This document shows, piece after piece, positions 25,301 through 35,637 of a DNA stretch of 64,000 bases. Within the stretch, counting starts at the first letter, position 1, and every line of letters starts with the position of its first letter. The stretch lies in assembly GCF_031143425.1 (NCBI RefSeq), contig NC_090439.1, positions 643,747,465 through 643,811,464 on the forward strand, read 5' to 3'. The stretch comes from Pleurodeles waltl (lineage: Eukaryota; Chordata; Amphibia; Caudata; Salamandridae). The translations under genes were made by a program, and so were the position numbers. A model generated the notes under the pieces. The model was not told where the DNA came from. It saw nothing but the letters and a program-made list of their open reading frames with translations, and made no database searches.

Positions 25301-28133
25301 CCAATCTTGGATTCCCCTAGGTCTCTAGTTTTCAGAAATGCACAGGTTTGGTAGGTTTCCCTAGGTGCCGGCTGTGCTAGAGGCCAAAATCTACAGGTAG
25401 GCAATTCGCAAAAAACACCTCTGTTTTCTTCCAAAAATTTGGATGTGTCCACGTTGCGCTTTGGGGTGTTTCCTGTCGCGGGCACTAGGCCTACCCACAC
25501 AAGTGAAGTATCATTTTTATCGGGAGACTTGGGGGAACGCTGGGTGGAAAGAAATTTGTGGCTCCTCTCAGATTCCAGAACTTTCTGCCACAGAAATGTG
25601 AGTGACATGTGTTTTTTAGCCAAATTTTGAGGTTTACAAAGGATTCTGGGTAACAGAACCTGGTCCGAGCCCCGCAAGTCACCCCATCTTGGATTCCCCT
25701 AGGTCTCTAGTTTTCAGAAATGCACAGGTTTGGTAGGTTTCCCTAGGTGCCAGCTGAGCTAGAGGGCAAAATCTACAGGTAGGCACTTCGCAAAAAACAC
25801 CTCTGTTCTCTTCCAAAAATTTGGATGTGTCCACGTTGCGCTTTGGGGCGTTTCCTGTCGCGGGCGCTAGGCCTACACACACAAGTGAGGTATCATTGTT
25901 ATCGGGAGACTTGGGGGAACGCTGGGTGGAAGGAAACTTGTGGCTCCTCTCAGATTCCAGAACTTTCTGCCACTGAAATGTGAGGAACATGTGTTTTTTT
26001 AGCCAAATTTTTAGGTTTGCAAAGGATTCTGGGTAACAGAACCTGGTCCGAGCCCCGCAAGTCACCCCATCTTGGATTCCCCTAGGTCTCTAGTTTTCAG
26101 AAATGCACAGGTTTGGTAGGGTTCCCTAGGTGCCGGCTGAGCTAGAGGCCAAAATCTACAGGTAGGCACTTCGCAAAAAACACCTCTGTTTTCTTCCAAA
26201 AATTTGGATGTGTCCACGTTGCGCTTTGGGGCGTTTCCTGTCGCGGGCGCTAGGCCTACCCACACAAGTGAGGTATCATTTTTATAGGTAGACTTGGGGG
26301 AACGCTGGGTGGAATGAAATTTGTGGCTCCTCTCAAATTCCAGAACTTTCTGCCACAGAAATGTGAGGAACATGTGTTTTTTTAGCCAAATTTTGAGGTT
26401 TGCAAAGGATTCTGGGTAACAGAACCTAGTCCGAGCCCCACAAGTCACCCCTCCTTGGATTCCCCTAGGTCTCTAGTTTTCAGAAATGCACATGTTTGGT
26501 AGGTTTCCCTAGGTGCCGGCTGAGCTAGAGGCCAAAATCTACAGGTAGGCACTTCGCAAAAAACATCTCTGTTTTCTTCCAAAAATTTGGATGTGTTCAC
26601 GTTGCGCTTTGGGGCGTTTCCTGTCGCGGGCGCTAGGCCTACCCACACAAGTGAGGTATCATTTTTATCGGGAGACTTGGGGGAAGGCTGGGTGGAAGGA
26701 AATTTGTGGCTCCTCTCAGATTCCAGAACTTCCTGCCACAGAAATGTGAGGAACATGTTTTTTTTTAGCCAAATTTTGAGGTTTGCAAAGGATTCTGGGT
26801 AACAGAACCTAGTCCGAGCCCCGCAAGTCACCCCTCCTTGGATTCCGCTAGGTCTCTAGTTTTCAGAAATGCACAGGTTTGGTAGCTTTCCCTAGGTGCC
26901 GGCTGAGCTAGAGGCCAAAGTCTACAGGTAGGCACTTCGCAAAAAACTCCTCCTGTTTTCTTCCAAAAATTTGGATGTGTACACGTTGCGCTTTGGGGCG
27001 TTTCCTGTCACGGGCGCTAGGCCTACCCACACAAGTGAGGTATCATTTTTATCGGGAGACTTGGGGGAATGCTGGGTGGAAGTAAATTTGTGGCTCCTCT
27101 CAGATTCCAGAACTTTCTGCCACAGAAATGTGAGGAACATGTGTTTTTTTAGCCAAATTTTGAGGTTTGCAAAGGATTCTGGGTAACAGAACCTGGTCCG
27201 AGCCCCGCAAGTCACCCTCCTTGGATTCCCCTAGGTCTCTAGTTTTCAGAAATGCACAGGTTTGGTAGGTTTCCCTAGGTGCCGGCTGAGCTAGAGGCCA
27301 AAATCTACAGGTAGGCACTTCGCAAAAAACACCTCTGTTTTCTTCCAAAAATTAGGATGTGTCCACGTTGCGCTTTGGGGCGATTCCTGTCGCGGGCGCT
27401 AGGCCTACCCACACAAGTGAGGTATCATTTTTATCGAGAGACTTGGGGGAACGCTGGGTGGAAGGAAATTTGTGGCTCCTCTCAGATTCCAGAACTTCCT
27501 GCCACAGAAATGTGAGGAACATATGTTTTTTTAGCCAAATTTTGAGGTTTGCCAAGGATTCTGGGTAACAGAACCTGGTCCGAGCCCCGCAAGTCACCCC
27601 ATCTTGGATTCCCTTAGGTCTCTAGTTTTCAGAAATGCACAGGTTTGGTAGGTTTCCCTAGGTGCCGGCTGAGCTAGAGGCCAAAATCTACAGGTAGGCA
27701 ATTCGCAAAAAACACCTCTGTTTTCTTCCAAAAATTTGGATGTGTCCACGTTGCGCTTTGGGGTGTTTCCTGTCGCGGGCGCTAGGCCTACCCACACAAG
27801 TGAAGTATCATTTTTATCGGGAGACTTGGGGGAACGCTGGGTGGAAGGAAATTTGTGGCTCCTCTCAGATTCCAGAACTTTTCCTGCCACAGAAATGTGA
27901 GGAACATGTGTTTTATTAGCCAAATTTTGAGGTTTGCAAAGGATTCTGGGTAACAGAACCTGGTCCGAGCCCCGCAAGTCACCCCATCTTGGATTCCCCT
28001 AGGTCTCTAGTTTTCAGAAATGCACAGGTTTGGTAGGTTTCCCTAGGTGCCGGCTGAGCTAGAGGCCAAAATCTACAGGTAGGCACTTCGCAAAAAACAC
28101 CTCTGTTCTCTTCCAAAAATTTGGATGTGTCCA

Positions 28134-28166
28134 CGTTGCGCTTTGGGGCGTTTCCTGTCGCGGGCG
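28134..28166. other. CpG-rich core of the monomer
   Basis: Six of the 12 CpG sites of the monomer fall in these 33 bp (in cacgtt, tgcgct, ggcgtt, gtcgcggg and ggcgct). Each is seen in a TpG or CpA form somewhere in the array: cacatt near 14,734, tgtgct near 10,540, ggtgtt near 10,932, gtcacggg near 6,726, gcaggc at about 217, and gcactagg near 10,950. This pattern is what deamination of methylated CpG produces. The core is followed by the palindrome taggccta. Confidence 0.8.
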
Positions 28167-28253
28167 CTAGGCCTACCCACACAAGTGAGGTATCATTTTT
28201 ATCGGGAGACTTGGGGGAACGCTGGGTGGAAGGAAACTTGTGGCTTCTCTCAG

Positions 28254-28268
28254 ATTCCAGAACTTTCT
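28254..28268. promoter_or_regulatory. Heat-shock-element-like motif, one per monomer
   Basis: The sequence aTTCc aGAAc tTTCt consists of three contiguous, alternately inverted nGAAn units with exact 5-bp phasing. This is the established minimal binding site for a heat-shock factor trimer. Nine fixed bases match. For equal base use, the chance of a perfect site somewhere in a 383-bp monomer is about 0.3%. By my reading 16 of the 26 monomers between 177 and 10,138 keep it intact, for example at 310-324, and the proportion looks similar elsewhere. Binding and function are inference; no gene lies nearby for it to control, so transcription of the satellite itself would be the likely output. Confidence 0.5.
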
Positions 28269-28299
28269 GCCACAGAAATGTGAGGAACATGTGTTTTTT

Positions 28300-28397
28300 T
28301 AGCCAAATTTTGAGGTTTGCAAAGGATTCTGGGTAACAGAACCTGGTCCGAGCCCCGCAAGTCACCCCATCTTGGATTCCCCTAGGTCTCTAGTTTT
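28300..28397 (+). promoter_or_regulatory. Weak RNA polymerase III-like A box/B box and T-run
   Basis: TAGCCAAATTT (28,300-28,310) fits the A-box pattern TRGYNNANNNG except at its last base. GGTCCGAGCCC (28,345-28,355) fits the B-box pattern GGTTCGANNCC at eight of nine fixed bases. Their spacing of about 35 bp is normal for type 2 promoters, and a TTTT run follows at 28,394-28,397. Against this, seven T precede the A box and no tRNA fold is visible. It may be chance or a relic of an old tRNA-derived element. Confidence 0.2.
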
Positions 28398-31300
28398 CAG
28401 AAATGCACAGGTGTGGTAGGTTTCCCTAGGTGCCAGCTGAGCCAGAGGCCAAAATCTACAGGTAGGCACTTCGCAAAAAACACCTCTGTTTTCTTCCAAA
28501 AATTTGGATGTGTCCACGTTGCGCTTTGGGGCGTTTCCTGTCGCGGGCGCTAGGCCTACCCACACAAGTGAGGTATCATTTTTATCGGGAGACTTGGGGG
28601 AACGCTGGGTGGAAGGAAATTTGTGGCTCCTCTCAGATTCCAGAACTTCCTGCCACAGAAATGTGAGGAACATGTGTTTTTTTAGCCAAATTTTGAGGTT
28701 TGCCAAGGATTCTGGGTAACAGAACCTGGTCCGAGCCCCGCAAGTCACCCCATCTTGGATTCCCTTAGGTCTCTAGTTTTCAGAAATGCACAGGTTTGGT
28801 AGGTTTCCCTAGGTGCCGGCTGAGCTAGAGGCCAAAATCTACAGGTAGGCAATTCGCAAAAAACACCTCTGTTTTCTTCCAAAAATTTGGATGTGTCCAC
28901 GTTGCGCTTTGGGGTGTTTCCTGTCGCGGGCGCTAGGCCTACCCACACAAGTGAAGTATCATTTTTATCGGGAGACTTGGGGGAACGCTGGGTGGAAGGT
29001 AATTTGTGGCTCCTCTCAGATTCCAGAACTTTTCCTGCCACAGAAATGTGAGGAACGTGTGTTTTATTAGCCAAATTTTGAGGTTTGCAAAGGATTCTGG
29101 GTAACAGAACCTGGTCCGAGCCCCGCAAGTCACCCCATCTTGGATTCCCCTAGGTCTCTAGTTTTTAGAAATGCACAGGTTTGGTAGGTTTCCCTAGGTG
29201 CCGGCTGAGCTAGAGGCCAAAATCTACAGGTAGGCACTTCGCAAAAAACACCTCTGTTCTCTTCCAAAAATTTGGATGTGTCCACGTTGCGCTTTGGGGC
29301 GTTTCCTGTCGCGGGCGCTAGGCCTACCCACACAAGTGAGGTATCATTTTTATCGGGAGACTTGGGGGAACGCTGGGTGGAAGGAAACTTGTGGCTTCTC
29401 TCAGATTCCAGAACTTTCTGCCACAGAAATGTGAGGAACATGTGTTTTTTTAGCCAAATTTTGAGGTTTGCAAAGGATTCTGGGTAACAGAACCTGGTCC
29501 GAGCCCCGCAAGTCACCCCATCTTGGATTCCCCTAGGTCTCTAGTTTTCAGAAATGCACAGGTGTGGTAGGTTTCCCTAGGTGCCAGCTGAGCCAGAGGC
29601 CAAAATCTACAGGTAGGCACTTCGCAAAAAACACCTCTGTTTTCTTCCAAAAATTTGGATGTGTCCACGTTGCGCTTTGGGGCGTTTCCTGTCGCGGGCG
29701 CTTGGCCTACCCACACAAGTGAGGTATCATTTTTATCGGGAGACTTGGGGGAACGCTGGGTGGAAGGATATTTGTGGCTCCTCTCAGATTCCAGAACTTT
29801 CTGCCACAGAAATGTGAGGAACATGTGTTTTTTTAGCCAAATTTTGAGGTTTGCAAAGGATTCTGGGTAACAGAACCTGGTCCGAGCCCCGCAAGTCACC
29901 CCTCCTTGGATTCCCCTAGGTCTCTAGTTTTCAGAAATGCACAGGTTTGGTAGGTTTCCCTAGGTGCCGGCTGAGCTAGAGGCCAAAATCTACAGGTAGG
30001 CACTTCGCAAAAAACACCTCTGTTTTCTTCCAAAAATGTGGATGTGTCCACGTTGCGATTTGGGGCGTTTCCTGTCGCGGGCGCTAGGCCTACCCACACA
30101 ACTGAGGTATCATTTTTATCGGGAGACTTGGGGGAAGGAAATTTGTGGCTCCTCTCAGATTCCAGAACTTCCTGCCACAGAAATGTGAGGAACATGTGTT
30201 TTTTTAGCCAAATTCTGAGGTTTGCAAAGGATTCTGGGTAACAGAACCTGGTCCGAGCCCCGCAAGTCACCCCTCCTTGGATTTCCCTAGGTCTCTAGTT
30301 TTCAGAAATGCACAGGTTTGGTAGGTTTCCCTAGGTGCCGGCTGAGCTAGAGGCCAAAATCTACAGGTAGGCACTTCGCAAAAAACACCTCTGTTTTCTT
30401 CCAAAAATGTGGATGTGTCCACGTTGCGCTTTGGGGCGTTTCCTGTCGCAGGCGCTAGGCCTACCTACACAAGTGAGGTATCATTTTTATCGGGAGACTT
30501 GGGGGAATGCTGGGTGGAAGGAAATTTGTGGCTCCTCTCAGATTCCAGAACTTTCTGCCACAGAAATGTGAGGGACATGTGTTTTTTTAGCCAAATTTTG
30601 AGGTTTGCAAAGGATTCTGGGTAACAGAACGTGGTCCGAGCCCCGCAAGTCACCCCATCTTGGATTCCCCTAGGTCTCTAGTTTTCAGAAATGCACAGGT
30701 TTGGTAGGTTTCCCTAGGTGCCGGCTGAGCTAGAGGCCAAAATCTACAGGTAGGCACTTCGCAAAAAACACCTCTGTTTTCTTCCAAAAATTAGGATGTG
30801 TCCACGTTGCGCTTTGGGGCGTTTCCTGTCGCGGGCGCTAGGCCTACCCACACAAGTGAGGTATCATTTTTATCGGGAGACTTGGGGGAAGGCTGGGTGG
30901 AAGGAAATTTGTGGCTCCTCTCAGATTCCAGAACTTCCTGCCACAGAAATGTGAGGAACATGTGTTTTTTTAGCCAAATTTTGAGGTTTGCAAAGGATTC
31001 TGGGTAACAGAACCTGGTCCGAGGCCCGCAAGTCACCCCTCCTTGGATTCCCCTATGTCTCTAGTTTTCAGAAATGCACAGGTTTGGTAGGTTTCCCTAG
31101 GTGCCGGCTGAGCTAGAGGCCAAAATCTACAGGTAGGCACTTCGCAAAAAACACCTCCTGTTTTCTTCCAAAAATTTGGATGTATCCACGTTGCGCTTTG
31201 GGGCGTTTCCTGTCGCGGGCGCTAGGCCTACACACACAAGTGAGGTATCATTTTTATCAGGAGACTTGGGGGAACGCTGGGTGGAAGGAAATTTGTGGCT

Positions 31301-31809
31301 CCTCTCAGATTCCAGAACTTTCTGCCACAGAAATGTGAGGGACATGTGTTTTTTTAGCCAAATTTTGAGGTTTGCAAAGGATTCTGGGTAACAGAACCTG
31401 GTCCGAGCCCCGCAAGTCACCCCATCTTGGATTCCCCTAGGTCTCTAGTTTTCAGAAATGCACAGGTTTGGTAGGTTTCCCTAGGTGCCGGCTGAGCTAG
31501 AGGCCAAAATCTACAGGTAGGCACTTCGCAAAAAACACCTCTGTTTTCTTCCAAAAATTTGGATGTGTCCACGTTGCGCTTTGGGGCGTTTCCTGTCGCA
31601 GGCGCTAGGCCTACCCACACAAGTGAGGTATCATTTTTATCGGGAGACTGGGGGGGAACGCTGGGTGGAAGAAAATTTGTGGCTCCTCTCAGATTCCAGA
31701 ACTTTCTGCCACAGAAATGTGAGGGACATTTGTTTTTTTAGCCAAATTTTGAGGTTTGCAAATGATTCTGGGTAACAGAACCTGGTCCGAGCCCCGCAAG
31801 TCACCCCAT

Positions 31810-34800
31810 CTTGGATTCCCCTAGGTCTCTAGTTTTCAGAAATGCACAGGTTTGGTAGGTTTCCCTAGGTGCCGGCTGAGCTAGAGGCCAAAATCTACAG
31901 GTAGGCACTTCGCAAAAAACACCTCTGTTTTCTTCCAAAAATTAGGATGTGTCCACGTTGTGCTTTGGGGCGTTTCCTCTCGCGGGCGCTAGGCCTACCC
32001 ACACAAGTGAGGTATCATTTTTATCGGGAGACTTGGGGGAACGCTGGGTGGAAGGAAATTTGTGGCTCCTTTCAGATTCCAGAACTTCCTGCCACAGAAA
32101 TGTGGGGAACATGTGTTTTTTTTGCCAAATTTTGAGGTTTGCAAAGGATTCTGGGTAACAGAAGCTGGTCCGAGCCCCGCAAGTCACCCCATCTTGGATT
32201 CCCCTAGGTCTCTAGTTTTCAGAAATGCACAGGTTTGGTAGGTTTCCCTAGGTGCCGGCTGTGCTAGAGGCCAAAATCTACAGGTAGGCAATTCGCAAAA
32301 AACACCTCTGTTTTCTTCCAAAAATTTGGATGTGTCCACGTTGCGCTTTGGGGTGTTTCCTGTCGCGGGCACTAGGCCTACCCACACAAGTGAAGTATCA
32401 TTTTTATCGGGAGACTTGGGGGAACGCTGGGTGGAAGGAAATTTGTGGCTCCTCTCAGATTCCAGAACTTTCTGCCACAGAAATGTGAGGGACATGTGTT
32501 TTTTAGCCAAATTTTGAGGTTTACAAAGGATTCTGGGTAACAGAACCTGGTCCGAGCCCCGCAAGTCACCCCATCTTGGATTCCCCTAGGTCTCTAGTTT
32601 TCAGAAATGCACAGGTTTGGTAGGTTTCCCTAGGTGCCGGCTGAGCTAGAGGGCAAAATCTACAGGTAGGCACTTCGCAAAAAACACCTCTGTTCTCTTC
32701 CAAAAATTTGGATGTGTCCACGTTGCGCTTTGGGGCGTTTCCTGTCGCGGGCGCTAGGCCTACACACACAAGTGAGGTATCATTGTTATCGGGAGACTTG
32801 GGGGAACGCTGGGTGGAAGGAAACTCGTGGCTCCTCTCAGATTCCAGAACTTTCTGCCACTGAAATGTGAGGAACATGTGTTTTTTTAGCCAAATTTTGA
32901 GGTTTGCAAAGGATTCTGGGTAACAGAACCTGGTCCGAGCCCCGCAAGTCACCCCATCTTGGATTCCCCTAGGTCTCTAGTTTTCAGAAATGCACAGGTT
33001 TGGTAGGGTTCCCTAGGTGCCGGCTGAGGAAGAGGCCAAAATCTACAGGTAGGCACTTCGCAAAAAACACCTCTGTTTTCTTCCAAAAATTTGGATGTGT
33101 CCACGTTGCGCTTTGGGGCGTTTCGTGTCGCGGGCGCTAGGCCTACCCACACAAGTGAGGTATCATTTTTATAGGTAGACTTGGGGGAACGCTGGGTGGA
33201 AGGAAATTTGTGGCTCCTCTCAGATTCCAGAACTTTCTGCCACAGAAATGTGAGGAACATGTGTTTTTTTAGCCAAATTTTGAGGTTTGCAAAGGATTCT
33301 GGGTAACAGAACCTAGTCCGAGCCCCACAAGTCACCCCTCCTTGGATTCCCCTAGGTCTCTAGTTTTCAGAAATGCACAGGTTTGGTAGATTTCCCTAGG
33401 TGCCGGCTGAGCTAGAGGGCAAAATCTACAGGTAGGCACTTCGCAAAAAACACCTCTGTTTTCTTCCAAAAATTAGGATGTGTCCACGTTGCGCTTTGGG
33501 GCGTTTCCTGTCGCGGGCGCTAGGCCTACCCACACAAGTGAGGTATCATTTTTATAGGTAGACTTGGGGGAACGCTGGGTGGAAGGTAATTTGTGGCTCC
33601 TCTCAGATTCCAGAACTTCCTGCCACAGAAATGTGAGGAACATGTGTTTTTTTAGCCAAATTGTGAGGTTTGCAAAGGATTCTGGGTAACAGAACCTGGT
33701 CCGAGCCCCGCAAGTCACCCCTCCTTGGATTCCCCTAGGTCTCTAGTTTTCAGAAATGCACAGGTTTGGTAGGTTTCCCTAGGTGCCGGCTGAGCTAGAG
33801 GCCAAAATCTACAGGTAGGCACTTCGCAAAAAACACCTCTGTTTTCTTCCAAAAATTAGGATGTGTCCACGTTGTGCTTTGGGGCGTTTCCTCTCGCGGG
33901 CGCTAGGCCTACCCACACAAGTGAGGTATCATTTTTATCGGGAGACTTGGGGGAACGCTGGGTGGAAGGAAATTTGTGGCTCCTTTCAGATTCCAGAACT
34001 TCCTGCCACAGAAATGTGGGGAACATGTGTTTTTTTTGCCAAATTTTGAGGTTTGCAAAGGATTCTGGGTAACAGAAGCTGGTCCGAGCCCCGCAAGTCA
34101 CCCCATCTTGGATTCCCCTAGGTCTCTAGTTTTCAGAAATGCACAGGTTTGGTAGGTTTCCCTAGGTGCCGGCTGTGCTAGAGGCCAAAATCTACAGGTA
34201 GGCAATTCGCAAAAAAAACCTCTGTTTTCTTCCAAAAATTTGGATGTGTCCACGTTGCGCTTTGGGGTGTTTCCTGTCGCGGGCACTAGGCCTACCCACA
34301 CAAGTGAAGTATCATTTTTATCGGGAGACTTGGGGGAACGCTGGGTGGAAGGAAATTTGTGGCTCCTCTCAGATTCCAGAACTTTCTGCCACAGAAATGT
34401 GAGGGACATGTGTTTTTTAGCCAAATTTTGAGGTTTACAAAGGATTCTGGGTAACAGAACCTGGTCCGAGCCCCGCAAGTCACCCCATCTTGGATTCCCC
34501 TAGGTCTCTAGTTTTCAGAAATGCACAGGTTTGGTAGGTTTCCCTAGGTGCCGGCTGAGCTAGAGGGCAAAATCTACAGGTAGGCACTTCGCAAAAAACA
34601 CCTCTGTTCTCTTCCAAAAATTTGGATGTGTCCACGTTGCGCTTTGGGGCGTTTCCTGTCGCGGGCGCTAGGCCTACACACACAAGTGAGGTATCATTGT
34701 TATCGGGAGACTTGGGGGAACGCTGGGTGGAAGGAAACTCGTGGCTCCTCTCAGATTCCAGAACTTTCTGCCACTGAAATGTGAGGAACATGTGTTTTTT

Positions 34801-35637
34801 TAGCCAAATTTTGAGGTTTGCAAAGGATTCTGGGTAACAGAACCTGGTCCGAGCCCCGCAAGTCACCCCATCTTGGATTCCCCTAGGTCTCTAGTTTTCA
34901 GAAATGCACAGGTTTGGTAGGGTTCCCTAGGTGCCGGCTGAGGAAGAGGCCAAAATCTACAGGTAGGCACTTCGCAAAAAACACCTCTGTTTTCTTCCAA
35001 AAATGTGGATGTGTCCACGTTGCGCTTTGGGGCGTTTCCTGTCGCGGGCGCTAGGCCTACCCACACAAGTGAGGTATCATTTTTATAGGTAGACTTGGGG
35101 GAACGCTGGGTGGAAGGAAATTTGTGGCTCCTCTCAGATTCCAGAACTTTCTGCCACAGAAATGTGAGGAACATGTGTTTTTTTAGCCAAATTTTGAGGT
35201 TTGCAAAGGATTCTGGGTAACAGAACCTAGTCCGAGCCCCACAAGTCACCCCTCCTTGGATTCCCCTAGGTCTCTAGTTTTCAGAAATGCACAGGTTTGG
35301 TAGGTTTCCCTAGGTGCCGGCTGAGCTAGAGGGCAAAATCTACAGGTAGGCACTTCGCAAAAAACACCTCTGTTTTCTTCCAAAAATTAGGATGTGTCCA
35401 CGTTGCGCTTTGGGGCGTTTCCTGTCGCGGGCGCTAGGCCTACCCACACAAGTGAGGTATCATTTTTATAGGTAGACTTGGGGGAACGCTGGGTGGAAGG
35501 TAATTTGTGGCTCCTCTCAGATTCCAGAACTTCCTGCCACAGAAATGTGAGGAACATGTGTTTTTTTAGCCAAATTGTGAGGTTTGCAAAGGATTCTGGG
35601 TAACAGAACCTGGTCCGAGCCCCGCAAGTCACCCCTC
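31810..35637. repeat. 5-monomer duplication pair within unit A copy 2
   Basis: Equivalent of 10,390-14,217, shifted by 21,420 bp, with the internal boundary at about 33,723. Private substitutions at 33,125, 33,390, 34,217 and 35,005 each sit in only one of the four related sequences. They show that the four copies have since mutated independently and have not been overwritten by gene conversion at those sites. Confidence 0.88.

Larger units (their letters stand above)
27979..28361. repeat. Representative 383-bp monomer
   Basis: This copy is close to the common form and serves as a map. In order it has: a start tcaccccatcttgg; two AvrII-type cctagg palindromes (around 27,998 and 28,042); gccggctgag; an A-tract near 28,092; a CpG-rich core at 28,134-28,166; the 8-bp palindrome taggccta just after it; atcgggagacttggggg (a purine-rich stretch); a heat-shock-like element at 28,254-28,268; a run of seven T at 28,294-28,300; and a tail gtccgagccccgcaag. 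It has 12 CpG sites. The length is close to twice a typical nucleosome repeat. Where one monomer starts is arbitrary; I chose a conserved point shared by most copies. No coding, tRNA or rRNA similarity is visible. Confidence 0.9.
27490..29700. repeat. 3-monomer tandem duplication (offset 1,151 bp)
   Basis: Monomers at 27,594, 27,979 and 28,362 are repeated at 28,745, 29,130 and 29,513. Shared marks are gtttgccaagg (27,547 and 28,698), ttcccttagg (27,609 and 28,760), ggggtgtttcc, and the odd cttttcctgcc (27,877 and 29,028), which adds one base and breaks the heat-shock-like motif. The copies differ at about 29,000 (T for A), 29,057 (G for A), 29,166 (T for C) and in gcgcttgg near 29,698. The limits are approximate. 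The whole arrangement recurs at about 56,944-59,154 in copy 2. Confidence 0.8.
10058..31477. repeat. Higher-order unit A, copy 1 (56 monomers, 21,420 bp)
   Basis: Every diagnostic variant from about 10,140 to 18,380 recurs exactly 21,420 bp downstream. From about 18,780 to 26,440 it recurs at 21,037, from 26,445 to about 30,620 at 29,454, and from about 30,640 to 31,420 at 30,591. The stepwise offsets show one unit whose second copy was later remodelled, not independent similarity. The exchange point lies between 10,058 and 10,138, an interval with no distinguishing base. Inside it are smaller tandem duplications of 5, 3 and 2 monomers and three monomers with the 12-bp deletion (14,209, 17,645 and 29,896). 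Bases private to this copy include T at 26,493, T at 26,597 and G at 31,024. Confidence 0.92.

Noticed and set aside
28086..28102. CENP-B box (ttcg....a..cggg)
   Set aside because: cttcgcaaaaaacacct keeps TTCG, the A and one C but lacks the GGG end. Six of nine fixed bases is not convincing.
28259..28269. Hairpin terminator at cagaactttctg
   Set aside because: The arms are only 5 bp, no T-run follows directly, and the palindrome is better explained as part of the heat-shock-like motif.
28281..28292. p53 response element
   Set aside because: gaacatgtgt matches nine of ten bases of one half-site, but no second half-site is adjacent.
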